Shown: one piece after another, positions 52,698-64,000 of the stretch
Position numbering within the stretch: position 1 is the first letter of the stretch
How the letters are laid out: each line of letters opens with the position of its first letter
Assembly: GCF_002968285.2 (NCBI RefSeq)
Contig: NZ_CP134400.1
Coordinates: 4,774,001 to 4,838,000, forward strand
Direction: 5' to 3'
Length of the DNA stretch: 64,000 nt
Source of the DNA: Mycobacterium sp. ITM-2016-00318
GTDB taxonomy: Bacteria; Actinomycetota; Actinomycetes; Mycobacteriales; Mycobacteriaceae
Made by a program: the position numbers and the translations under genes
The notes under the pieces: model-generated
What the model saw: only the letters and a program-made list of their open reading frames with translations
What the model was told of the DNA's origin: nothing
Databases searched by the model: none

Positions 52698-53864
52698 TCA
52701 GCCCAAGATCAGCCCGGACGTCGGAACGCCCGTGCCCGCCGTCACCAGTACATGTTCGACATCTGGCACCGGGTTGACCGACGAGCCGCGCAACTGCCGC
52801 ACACCTTCTGCGATCCCGTTCATCCCGTGAATGTAGGCCTCGCCGAGCTGACCCCCGTGCGTGTTGATGGGCAACCTGCCACCGACTTCGACCGCGCCGT
52901 CGGCGATGAAATCCTTGGCGTCGCCCTTCCCACAGAAGCCGAGCTCCTCCAGCTGAATCAGCGTGAAGGGCGTGAAGTGGTCGTACAGGATCGCCGTCTG
53001 GATGTCGGTCGGATTCAGCCCGGACTGTTCCCACAGCTGCCTGCCGACCAAACCCATTTCGGGCAGCCCCAATTCGGGCCGGTAATAGCTCACCATCGAG
53101 TACTGATCCGGGCTGGCACCCTGCGACGCAGCCTCGATCACCGCGGGCCGGTGCTTGAGGTCCTTCGCCCGCTCCGCCGACGTGATCACGAGCGCTACGC
53201 CGCCGTCGGTCTCCTGGCAGCAGTCGAGCAGCCGCAGCGGCTCGGCGATCCACCGCGAGTTCTGGTGGTCCTCAATGGTTATCGGCTTCTCGTAGAAATA
53301 CGCTTTCGGGTTCTTGGCGGCGTGCTTGCGATCAGCGACCGAAACGGCGCCGAAATCCCTGCTTGTCGCCCCAGAGAGATGCATGTACCGCCGGGCGATC
53401 ATCGCCACCTGTGCCGCCGGTGTGGACAGGCCGTGCGGGTAGGAGAACGAGTTGTCGACGCCGGTCGAATCGGCGTTCTCGACCAGCCGCATCTGCACCT
53501 GGCCGAACCGCTGACCCGATCTCTCGTTGAACGCGCGATAGGCGACAACGCAATCCGCAACACCAGTCGCGACGGCGATCGCCGCCTGCTGCACCGTCGC
53601 GCAGGCCGCCCCACCACCGTGGTGGATCTTCGAGAAGAACTTGAGCTCACCGATGCCGGTGGCCCGCGCGATCGCGACCTCGGTATTGGAGTCCATCGTG
53701 AACGTGACCATGCCGTCGACATCCGCGGGCGTCAGCCCGGCGTCGTCGAGCGCGTCGAGCACCGCTTCTGAGGCGAGGCGAAGCTCGCTGCGGCCCGAGT
53801 TCTTCGAGAAGTCGGTGGCGCCGATCCCGACGATCGCTGCCTTGCCGCTCAACGGGCCGCTCAT
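52698..53864 (-). CDS. ltp2: Ltp2, steroid side-chain retro-aldolase
   Basis: 388 residues from the ATG at 53864, overlapping the chsH1 stop by four bases. Thiolase fold in which the nucleophile region reads 'KIHHGGGAACATVQQAA', without the thiolase Cys position, and 'ILYDHFTPFTLIQLEE' and 'NTHGGQLGEAYIHGMNG' carry Tyr residues reported as important in Ltp2 aldolases. Ltp2 with ChsH1-ChsH2 cleaves the last three-carbon side-chain piece, giving androstenedione and propionyl-CoA. Last gene of the cyp125 operon. Confidence 0.94.
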   Translation of the reverse strand: MSGPLSGKAAIVGIGATDFSKNSGRSELRLASEAVLDALDDAGLTPADVDGMVTFTMDSNTEVAIARATGIGELKFFSKIHHGGGAACATVQQAAIAVATGVADCVVAYRAFNERSGQRFGQVQMRLVENADSTGVDNSFSYPHGLSTPAAQVAMIARRYMHLSGATSRDFGAVSVADRKHAAKNPKAYFYEKPITIEDHQNSRWIAEPLRLLDCCQETDGGVALVITSAERAKDLKHRPAVIEAASQGASPDQYSMVSYYRPELGLPEMGLVGRQLWEQSGLNPTDIQTAILYDHFTPFTLIQLEELGFCGKGDAKDFIADGAVEVGGRLPINTHGGQLGEAYIHGMNGIAEGVRQLRGSSVNPVPDVEHVLVTAGTGVPTSGLILG

Positions 53865-54274
53865 GCATCTCCGATCGTCAGCGTCGAGGTGGCGATCACA
53901 TGGTCGCCGAGGCTGTTGCTGCCAACGACTTTCACCGTGATCAACCCGTCGGATACATCCGTCACCTCGCCCTTGAACGTCACCGTGTCGTACGCGTACC
54001 ACGGCACTCCGAGCCGCAGCTTGATCGACTTCACGATCGCCGTCGGGCCCGCCCAGTCGGTGACGAACCGCTGCACCAGCCCGGTGTCGGTGAGGATGTT
54101 GACGAAGATGTCCTTGGAACCCTTCGCCTGCGCCTTGTCACGGTCGTGGTGGACATCCTGGTAGTCACGGGTGGCGATCGCCGTCGACACGATGAACGTC
54201 GGGTCGCCGTACAGCGACAGCTCCGGCAGCTTCGTGCCGACCGCCGGGTTGGACGGAATTTTGGCTGCGCTCAC
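53861..54274 (-). CDS. chsH1: ChsH1, MaoC-like hydratase subunit
   Basis: 137 residues from the GTG at 54274 that overlaps the chsH2 stop by four bases. Single hot-dog MaoC domain with the hydratase motif 'ATRDYQDVHHDRDKAQAKGS' at about 34-53, which provides the catalytic Asp/His. ChsH1 pairs with the N-terminal half of ChsH2 to hydrate 3-oxo-4,17-pregnadiene-20-carboxyl-CoA. Frame open to 54304 but the extra codons lie in chsH2. Confidence 0.94.
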   Translation of the reverse strand: MSAAKIPSNPAVGTKLPELSLYGDPTFIVSTAIATRDYQDVHHDRDKAQAKGSKDIFVNILTDTGLVQRFVTDWAGPTAIVKSIKLRLGVPWYAYDTVTFKGEVTDVSDGLITVKVVGSNSLGDHVIATSTLTIGDA

Positions 54275-55281
54275 GCGTCCGGCTCCCAGGCGTACAAGGT
54301 CCATGCCGGTCCATTGTCCCCTTGGGGGAAGTCGATATACGTTGCGCGCACGGGCATTCCGATCTCCACGGTGGACGGGTCGGCGCCGCGGAGCTCACCG
54401 AGCATCCGGACCCCTTCCTCGAGTTCGACGAGTGCGATCACAAACGGCAGAGTGCGTCCGGGCACCTTCGGCGCATGGTGCACCACGAAACTGAACACCG
54501 TGCCCTTGCCACTGGCGACGAGATAATCGGAAGGCGCCACATCGTCTTTGTGGTCCTTCCACAGCGCGGGCACCGGCGGGTGCTGCAGGCCGCCTCCAGC
54601 ACTCGGGCCACGCTTCTGGATGCGCAACTCGTGGGCGTTCACACCGTCCCAGAAAAACTTGGTGTCGCGCGAGGAGGCCGGTCGCATCATCGAGTCCGCG
54701 TCGAGATCCTCGGGCACCGGTGTGCTCTCCGGCTGGTCGGCATCGGCGGGCCTGAACTTCAGGATGCGCCAGTCCATTTCGGCGACATCCCCGTCGCACA
54801 CCTGCCACGTGATCTTCTGGCTGATGAAATAGCCCTCACCGAGCGCGGTGTTTTTCGGGCCGACGACGTCGGTCAGTTCGGCGACGACGCTGACGTCCTC
54901 ACCGGGCCGCAGATAGCGGTGGTAGGTCTGGTCGCAGTTGGTCGCTACGACGCCGACGAACCCTGCGCTGTCGAACAACTCCATGATCGGGCCGATCGGG
55001 TCGTCACCGGGACGGTGGCCGCCCAAGCCCATCATCGTCCACACCTGGATCATCGCAGGCGGTGCGACGATTCCAGGATGTCCCGCTGCCTTGGCCGCCG
55101 CCTCGTCGCCGTAGATCTGGTTGTCATCGCCGATGGCGTCGACCCAATGCCGGATCATCGGCTGATTCACCGGATCTCGACCGACCCGCGCCTTGCTCGG
55201 CCCCGCTGCCTTGATCTCGTCGACGGTCTTGTGAATCTCCTCTGCCGTGTACTCTTCGCGCGAGCGCTCATCGCCAATCAC
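54271..55281 (-). CDS. chsH2: ChsH2, MaoC-DUF35 hydratase/aldolase scaffold
   Basis: 336 residues from the GTG at 55281 (GTGA overlap with chsE2 stop). N-terminal MaoC-like domain about 1-190, lacking the hydratase His motif ('DQTYHRYLRPGEDVSVVAE' region), and a C-terminal DUF35 OB-fold domain about 220-336 ('ELRIQKRGPSAGGG', then 'LYAWEPDA'). The DUF35 part binds Ltp2 and makes it active as an aldolase; the MaoC part complements ChsH1. The known M. tuberculosis protein is 311 residues, so this one has a slightly longer N-terminus. Confidence 0.93.
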   Translation of the reverse strand: MIGDERSREEYTAEEIHKTVDEIKAAGPSKARVGRDPVNQPMIRHWVDAIGDDNQIYGDEAAAKAAGHPGIVAPPAMIQVWTMMGLGGHRPGDDPIGPIMELFDSAGFVGVVATNCDQTYHRYLRPGEDVSVVAELTDVVGPKNTALGEGYFISQKITWQVCDGDVAEMDWRILKFRPADADQPESTPVPEDLDADSMMRPASSRDTKFFWDGVNAHELRIQKRGPSAGGGLQHPPVPALWKDHKDDVAPSDYLVASGKGTVFSFVVHHAPKVPGRTLPFVIALVELEEGVRMLGELRGADPSTVEIGMPVRATYIDFPQGDNGPAWTLYAWEPDA

Positions 55282-56441
55282 CTGGGAACCCTCGGCACCT
55301 TCAGGCCTGCAGCCGCGATCATCTCGCGCATCACCTCGTTCACACCGCCCCCGAAGGTGATGACCAAATTCCGCTTCGTCTGGCTGTCCAACCACTCGAG
55401 CAGTTCGGCGGTGTCCGGGTCGGCCGGGTTACCGTGCGCGCCGACGATCTCCTCAGCCAGGCGGCCCGCATACTGAATGCGCTCGGTGCCGAATACTTTC
55501 GTTGCCGCCGCGTCGGCGACATCGATGTTCTCGCCGGACGCCGCGACCTGCCAGTTGAGCAGTTCGTTGATGCGCCACATCGCCTTGAGCTCGCCGAGCG
55601 ACCTCTTGACGTCGTCGTGGTCGATCGGGGTGTCGCCGTTGCTACCCGGCTTGGAAGCCCATGCATGGATGCGGTGGTAAAGCGCCGCGAATCGGCCTGC
55701 GGGCCCCAACATCACCCGCTCGTTGTTGAGTTGGGTGGTGATCAGCCGCCAGCCGGCGTTCTCCTCGCCGACGAGCATGTCGGCAGGAACCCGGACGTCG
55801 TTGTAGTACGTGGCGTTGGTGTGGTGTGCACCATCGGACAGGATCATCGGTGTCCACGAATAGCCGGGGTCGGAGGTATCGACGATGAGCATCGAAATGC
55901 CCTTGTGTTTGGCGGCATCCGGATCGGTGCGGCAGGCCAGCCACACGTAGTCAGCATCGTGGCCACCGGTGGTGAACACCTTCTGGCCGTTCACGATGTA
56001 TTCGTCACCGTGACGCACTGCGGTGGTGCGCAGCGAGGCGAGGTCAGTGCCTGCCTCCGGTTCGGTGTAGCCGATCGCGAAGTGAATCTCACCGGCGAGA
56101 ATGCCGGGCAGGAACTTCTTCTTCTGCAGCTCGGTGCCGTACTGCTGCAGGGTCGGGCCGACGGTCTGCAGCGTCACCGCGGGCAACGGCACGTCGGCGC
56201 GGTGTGCCTCGTTGACGAAGATCGACTGCTCGATCGGGCCTAAGCCCAGGCCACCGAACTCCTTTGGCCATCCGACGCCGAGCTTGCCGTCGCTTCCCAT
56301 CCGCTTGATCACCGCACGGTAAGCCTTGCCGTGGCGATTCTTCTCCATCTCCGCGGCCTCTTCTGCGGAGATGAGGTTCGAGAAGTATTCCCGCAGTTCG
56401 GCTTGCAGCTGCCTCTGTTCGGGGGTCAGTTCGATGTACAT
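55278..56441 (-). CDS. fadE29: ChsE2 (FadE29), acyl-CoA dehydrogenase subunit
   Basis: 387 residues from the ATG at 56441, the same length as M. tuberculosis FadE29. Acyl-CoA dehydrogenase with FAD motif 'FAIGYTEPEAGTDLASLRTT' at about 125-144 and 'VITFGGGVNEVMREMIAAAG' at the C-terminus. With ChsE1 it forms the alpha2beta2 enzyme that dehydrogenates the three-carbon side chain (3-oxo-4-pregnene-20-carboxyl-CoA). Start overlaps the chsE1 end by 16 bases. Confidence 0.95.
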   Translation of the reverse strand: MYIELTPEQRQLQAELREYFSNLISAEEAAEMEKNRHGKAYRAVIKRMGSDGKLGVGWPKEFGGLGLGPIEQSIFVNEAHRADVPLPAVTLQTVGPTLQQYGTELQKKKFLPGILAGEIHFAIGYTEPEAGTDLASLRTTAVRHGDEYIVNGQKVFTTGGHDADYVWLACRTDPDAAKHKGISMLIVDTSDPGYSWTPMILSDGAHHTNATYYNDVRVPADMLVGEENAGWRLITTQLNNERVMLGPAGRFAALYHRIHAWASKPGSNGDTPIDHDDVKRSLGELKAMWRINELLNWQVAASGENIDVADAAATKVFGTERIQYAGRLAEEIVGAHGNPADPDTAELLEWLDSQTKRNLVITFGGGVNEVMREMIAAAGLKVPRVPR

Positions 56442-57442
56442 AGCTCTCCCACCAGGTCGAGGCGGTGTGACGGGCCGCCGACAAGGCGGGCCAGATCCTT
56501 GATCGTCGAGTAATAACGGTCCATCGGATAGGCGATGTCCATGCCCATGCCGCCGTGTAAGTGGTGGCACAGCTGCATCACCGGCGGCGCCTGCGAGGCA
56601 AGCCAATAGCCGAGAACGTCGAGATCCTCCTCGGCGTCGCACCCTTCAGATAGTCGCCACACCACCGAGTTGGCGGCCAATGTCAGTGTGCGCGAGGCGA
56701 TGTAAACCTCAGCAAGCTGTGCGGCCACCGTCTGAAATGTCGACAACGGCTTGCCGAACTGCTCGCGGGTGGCGACATAGTCTGCGGTCAGCCGCAGCGC
56801 ACCGGCAACCAGGCCTGCGGCGTATGCGCCGGTGGTCGCGAGCGCCGACTGGTTGACCCGCTTCGCCTGCGCACCGTCCAACACGTCGTCGTCGGGAACG
56901 GCGATGTCGGAGAACGTCACCGCATACTCCTCCGAGTGGTTTGATGTCGGGGTCTGCGTGACCTGCACACCGCCGGCTCGCGCATCCACGACCACCACCC
57001 CGGTGTCTGCTGTCACGACGATCCAATCCGCTTGTCCTGCATACGGAACGCCGATCTTTGTGCCGTTGAGCCTGCCGCCCGCCAGCACAACCGCGGGCTT
57101 GTCGGGCAGCGCGGCGCCCGGCTCGTTGAGGGCCAGCGTCACGATCGAACCCTTCGCGACACCGGCCAGGTGACGATCCTGCTGCGCCTCAGACGCCAGG
57201 TCCAGCAGTACCGCGGTGGCGCCGAGTACGGCCAACGCCGGGCCCGTGGTGCCGTGCCTGCCGACTTCCGACAGTGCCGCGGCCAACTCCGGGAGGCCGA
57301 CACCGTCGCCGCCGATGCGCTCCGGCGCACCGAACGCCGTCACCCCTCCCGCGACCAATGCGTCCCAGCTGTTGTCACGCTCCAGAACCGAGGTGACGAC
57401 GTCGGCGACAGCTTGCTGCCGTTCGTCCGGGCTGAAGTCCAC
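56426..57442 (-). CDS. fadE28: ChsE1 (FadE28), acyl-CoA dehydrogenase subunit
   Basis: 338 residues, the short form typical of ChsE1. AAGGAGG lies upstream of the ATG at 57442, 27 bases after the cyp125 stop. The C-terminal segment 'YVATREQFGKPLSTFQTVAA' and 'HLHGGMGMDIAYPMDRYYS' is complete; the middle domain is reduced. It forms a heteromer with ChsE2. Position in the operon cyp125-chsE1-chsE2-chsH2-chsH1-ltp2 is that of Rv3544c. Confidence 0.94.
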   Translation of the reverse strand: MDFSPDERQQAVADVVTSVLERDNSWDALVAGGVTAFGAPERIGGDGVGLPELAAALSEVGRHGTTGPALAVLGATAVLLDLASEAQQDRHLAGVAKGSIVTLALNEPGAALPDKPAVVLAGGRLNGTKIGVPYAGQADWIVVTADTGVVVVDARAGGVQVTQTPTSNHSEEYAVTFSDIAVPDDDVLDGAQAKRVNQSALATTGAYAAGLVAGALRLTADYVATREQFGKPLSTFQTVAAQLAEVYIASRTLTLAANSVVWRLSEGCDAEEDLDVLGYWLASQAPPVMQLCHHLHGGMGMDIAYPMDRYYSTIKDLARLVGGPSHRLDLVGELCTSN

Positions 57443-57469
57443 CGGAATCCTCCTTGATTCGCCTGCGGG

Positions 57470-58717
57470 TCAGTGAGCGACCGGGCACTTGCCGGTGTAA
57501 TCCACTTGCCAGTGCTTGATGCCGTTGAGCCATCCTGACATGAGCCGCTCCGGCTCACCGATGGGCTTGAGGTCAGGCATGTGGTCGGCCACGGCATTGA
57601 AGATCAGATTGATGGTCATCTTGGCCAGGTTGGCGCCGATGCAGTAGTGCGCGCCGGTGCCGCCGAAGCCGACGTGGGGATTCGGGTCGCGCATGATGTT
57701 GAACGTGTGCGGGTCGGTGAAGACCTCTTCGTCGAAATTGGCTGAGCGATAAGACATCACAACTCGCTCGCCCTTCTTGATCTTCACGCCGCCCAACTCG
57801 GTGTCGGACAGCGCGGTGCGCTGGAACGCCGAAACCGGCGTCGCCCAGCGGACGATCTCGTCAGCCGCGGTCTCGGGACGTTCCGTCTTGTACAGCTCCC
57901 ACTGATCGGGGTTCTGTGAGAACGCGATCATGCCGTGGGTGATGGAGTTACGCGTGGTCTCATTGCCTGCGACGGCGAGCATCACGACGAAGAAGCCGAA
58001 CTCGTCGTCGGAGAGCTTCTCGCCCTCGATGTCCGCCTCGATGAGGGTAGTGACGATGTCATCGGCCGGGTTCTTCGCCCGCTCCTCTGCCATCTGCATC
58101 GCGTACTGGATCAGTTCGAACGAGGACACCGCAGGGTCGATGTCGGCGTACTCAGGGTCCTCACCCGCGGTCATCTCATTGGACCAGCGGAAGAGCTTGT
58201 CCCGGTCCTCCTGCGGAACGCCGAGCAGGTCGGCGATCGCCTGAAGCGGGAGCTCGCAGGACACCTGCTCGACGAAATCCCCCGACCCCTCGGCCGCTGC
58301 GGTCTCGGCGATCTTCTGAGCCCGGTTGCGCAGTTCCTCCTCGAGCCGTCCGACGGCTCGCGGGGTGAAGCCACGCGAAATGATCTTGCGCAGCCTGGTG
58401 TGCTGTGGCGCGTCCATGTTCAACAGGACGGCCCTCTGCAGGTCGATTGCCTCGCGGGTCATCCCCTGCGGCCAGGTCGGAATCGCGCCGTCGGGCGAGC
58501 TGCCGAAGACGTCGTTGCGCTTGGAGACCTCTTTGACGTCGGCGTGCTTGGTAACCAGCCAATAGCCCTTGTCGCCGAACCCTCCGGTGCCGCCGGGCAC
58601 GTCGACCCAGTGGATAGGCTCGGACTTGCGGAGCTCAGCGAGCTCCTCGACAGGCAGACGCTCGAGGTTCAGTGTGGCGTCGAGGAAGTCGAAGTCGGGC
58701 GAGATGGGGCATGGCAT
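57470..58717 (-). CDS. cyp125: Cyp125, sterol 26-hydroxylase P450
   Basis: 415 residues from the ATG at 58717 (GAGGAG upstream); M. tuberculosis Cyp125A1 has an N-terminal extension of about 18 residues. Heme motif 'GFGGTGAHYCIGANLA' gives Cys359; I-helix 'MLAVAGNETTRNSITHG' at about 245-261; ExxR in 'DEIVRW'. It oxidises the terminal side-chain carbon of cholesterol and cholestenone to the acid. First gene of its operon, 17 bases from a KstR operator. Confidence 0.96.
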   Translation of the reverse strand: MPCPISPDFDFLDATLNLERLPVEELAELRKSEPIHWVDVPGGTGGFGDKGYWLVTKHADVKEVSKRNDVFGSSPDGAIPTWPQGMTREAIDLQRAVLLNMDAPQHTRLRKIISRGFTPRAVGRLEEELRNRAQKIAETAAAEGSGDFVEQVSCELPLQAIADLLGVPQEDRDKLFRWSNEMTAGEDPEYADIDPAVSSFELIQYAMQMAEERAKNPADDIVTTLIEADIEGEKLSDDEFGFFVVMLAVAGNETTRNSITHGMIAFSQNPDQWELYKTERPETAADEIVRWATPVSAFQRTALSDTELGGVKIKKGERVVMSYRSANFDEEVFTDPHTFNIMRDPNPHVGFGGTGAHYCIGANLAKMTINLIFNAVADHMPDLKPIGEPERLMSGWLNGIKHWQVDYTGKCPVAH

Positions 58718-58734
58718 AACAAGGGCTCCTCAAT

Positions 58735-58748
58735 TGCAACGTGTTCTA
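58735..58748. promoter_or_regulatory. KstR-type operator of cyp125
   Basis: TGCAACGTGTTCTA matches TNNAACNNGTTNNA exactly, 17 bases before the cyp125 ATG. Confidence 0.86.
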
Positions 58749-58813
58749 GTGCCAGTAAAACATGCCTTCTGCGCAGATCAAAGACTCGGCGGCGACGCAG
58801 CTTGTCAGACTAA

Positions 58814-58827
58814 TGAAACGTGTTCTA
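58814..58827. promoter_or_regulatory. KstR-type operator of fadA5
   Basis: TGAAACGTGTTCTA matches TNNAACNNGTTNNA exactly, 10 bases before the fadA5 ATG. Separate from the cyp125 site by 65 bases, so the divergent pair has one operator each. Confidence 0.86.
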
Positions 58828-58828
58828 G

Positions 58829-60000
<1,172 letters not shown>

Positions 60001-60001
<1 letters not shown>

Positions 60002-60390
60002 TGGCCGAAACCCGGGTGCGCACCGAGGCCGAGCGGATCGCGGCCGCTCAGGCCTACATCGACGCGTTGGTGAGCCACGACGCGAACGACGTGCCGTTCG
60101 CGCCCGACTGCACGCGGATCGAATTCGGTGTCAAGACCGGGTTCTCGGGAGATCACCTGCGGCGCAGCCTCAACGGCGGCCCGCAGTACCGCGTCATCGC
60201 GTCGGCGACCCCTCCGGAGTTCAGCATCGACGGCGACCGGGTGAGGGCGCGCTTCGACTTGACGACGAAGCCGTCGTTCGCCGGCAGGCGGGTGGGCGCT
60301 CACGTCGACGAGACGTTCGTGATTCCGGCGCAGGACGGGCAAATCCACCACATCAGGGCGATCGTCCGGCCGTTCCTGATCACCTCCTGA
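60001..60390 (+). CDS. NTF2-like small protein after fadA5
   Basis: 129 residues from the GTG at 60001, which shares one base with the fadA5 stop. It has an NTF2/DUF8021-like outline: 'AAAQAYIDALVSHDANDVPF' at about 14-33 and 'HVDETFVIPAQDGQIHHIRA' at about 100-119. I do not recognise a named family. Translational coupling to fadA5 suggests a role in side-chain metabolism. Confidence 0.75.
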
Positions 60391-60445
60391 GTTTTAGTTC
60401 CGGCAAACGTCTGACCCGTGGCGCTCGGTACGCCAGACTCGTGCC

Positions 60446-61444
60446 ATGCGATTAATCTCTGTTGCTGCGGGGTTGGCGGGCGTTGCTCTGGTCGTGTCGT
60501 GTTCGACCGGTGATGAAACGAAGTCGTCATCCGAATCGAAAACGTCAGCCCGACCGAAATTCGATGGCCTCTATGAAGTCCAGACCGACTTGTCCAAGCG
60601 CAAGGTCAATTTCGCGCCAGATCCGAGCAATGAGAAGAAGCCGTTCAAGTTGGCGGTGCGTTCGGCGTGTGCCGCCGACAACGAATGCACTGCAACGGCG
60701 CTCACGCTCGGCGACGACATGAAAGAGGTGCCCAACACCGGATTATTGGTCTTCGATCTCGTCGACGGGCACTGGCTGAGCGTGAAGGAGGTCTCCGACG
60801 GATCGTGTCAGCTCAACCCGGATCTGAGGACGGTGAAGGCTCCCTACTTCAGTATCTGGAATGTCGAAGCGAAGGACGACGGACCGATGACCGGCCAGGG
60901 TCTGTACGTCGGCACGAACGACTGCATGAACATCTCCGACGTCCCGGCCACGTTCACCCGCACAGGCGATGTACCGGCCGACGTGACCTTGCCCGACCCG
61001 GCTTCTCAGCCGAAGCGTGTCACCTCGCCCGCCGCAGGATTACGCGGAAAGTACTCCGGCTCCATGGTCACCGCCGATCAGCCCGACTGGAAATTCAGCC
61101 AGGTCTGGGAGGCGGATACCCACTGCCTGCGTACCGGCGTCAAGTGCCTGACGACGGTCGCGTTGACCCAGAGGGACGAAAACCAGCCCGGCAGCAGCAC
61201 AGCATTTCCGGCCGACTACATCTTCGAGAATGGTCGGTGGACGGGCGGTACGGCCTCGGGGCCCATTGAATGCGCGGAAGGTAAGGGTCGGACCACGAAA
61301 TCGATCACGGGCACGTTCGCGTTGCCGAGCGCGCCCGTGCCGAACCCGATCACCAACGTGGTCGTCGATCAAGCCACGACCCTCGGCGATCCGTGCGCAA
61401 GTACCATCAACAGCCAGATCACTCTTAACCGAATAGGTGATTGA
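60446..61444 (+). CDS. Secreted lipoprotein, paralogue of the protein at 51584
   Basis: 332 residues. Signal peptide with lipobox-like 'ALVVSC', acceptor Cys19. Shared features with the 51584 protein: 'DGLYEVQTD', 'SACAADNECTATA', 'HCLRTGVKCLT', 'FALPSAPVPNPI' and the ending 'LNRIGD'. Each half carries one Cys pair, consistent with two similar beta-rich domains. Function unknown. It stands between fadA5's small partner and the DsbA-like gene, which starts within a few bases of its stop. Confidence 0.82.
   Translation: MRLISVAAGLAGVALVVSCSTGDETKSSSESKTSARPKFDGLYEVQTDLSKRKVNFAPDPSNEKKPFKLAVRSACAADNECTATALTLGDDMKEVPNTGLLVFDLVDGHWLSVKEVSDGSCQLNPDLRTVKAPYFSIWNVEAKDDGPMTGQGLYVGTNDCMNISDVPATFTRTGDVPADVTLPDPASQPKRVTSPAAGLRGKYSGSMVTADQPDWKFSQVWEADTHCLRTGVKCLTTVALTQRDENQPGSSTAFPADYIFENGRWTGGTASGPIECAEGKGRTTKSITGTFALPSAPVPNPITNVVVDQATTLGDPCASTINSQITLNRIGD

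Positions 61445-64000
<2,556 letters not shown>

Overview
The window is high-GC actinobacterial DNA that reads as a fast-growing Mycobacterium (Mycolicibacterium-type). The evidence is a complete mce4 locus, mycobacterial sterol-catabolism genes in the order known from M. tuberculosis Rv3493c to Rv3546, mycolyl-organism style lipoproteins, a mycothiol-dependent-nitroreductase-like DsbA protein and many F420-type enzymes. PE/PPE genes that interrupt this cluster in M. tuberculosis are absent; other genes sit in those places.

Layout. 1-9684 (minus): mas4 (cut by the window edge), mce4F, E, D, C, B, A, yrbE4B, yrbE4A, the sterol importer. 9949-15056: hsd4A and fdxD (minus), then fadE26-fadE27-fadD17 (plus). 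15066-15891: a graveyard of broken genes (AraC-type regulator, glyoxalase/VOC protein, tail of a nitroreductase). 15962-21642: alpha/beta hydrolase, nitronate-monooxygenase-like enzyme, fadD19, echA19, cyp142. 21717-30914: lipoprotein, acetoacetate-decarboxylase-like protein, LLM flavin enzymes, DUF35 protein, ltp4, ltp3, NTF2-like protein, gamma-carbonic-anhydrase-like protein, kshA and a CxxC protein. 31068-37291: sulfotransferase, SDR, DUF1214-type protein, IclR regulator, RecQ-type helicase. 37379-43686: rmlA, hsaF-hsaG-hsaE, kstD, MaoC-type hydratase. 43827-52579: an accessory island with visibly lower GC in part: HTTM membrane protein plus a small partner, a 1196-residue protein made of two perfect or near-perfect tandem-repeat arrays, a DUF4389 membrane protein and a lipoprotein. 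52698-60390: ltp2-chsH1-chsH2-chsE2-chsE1-cyp125 (minus) and fadA5 (plus). 60446-64000: paralogous lipoprotein, DsbA-like protein, Ddn-like protein and a TRAP-type permease cut by the window end.

How it works together. Mce4/YrbE4 imports sterols; Cyp125 and Cyp142 oxidise the terminal side-chain carbon; FadD19 and FadD17 make CoA thioesters; FadE26/27, EchA19, FadA5, ChsE1/E2, ChsH1/H2 and Ltp2 shorten the side chain; DUF35-Ltp4-Ltp3 probably cleave C24-branched (phytosterol) side chains; KstD and KshA open the ring system; HsaE/F/G finish the ring-A fragment to pyruvate and propionyl-CoA. Eight intergenic regions carry KstR-type operators (TNNAACNNGTTNNA), nine of them exact matches, placed at almost every divergent promoter, so most of the window is one regulon. 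The least explained part is the 43.8-52.6 kb island with the repeat protein.
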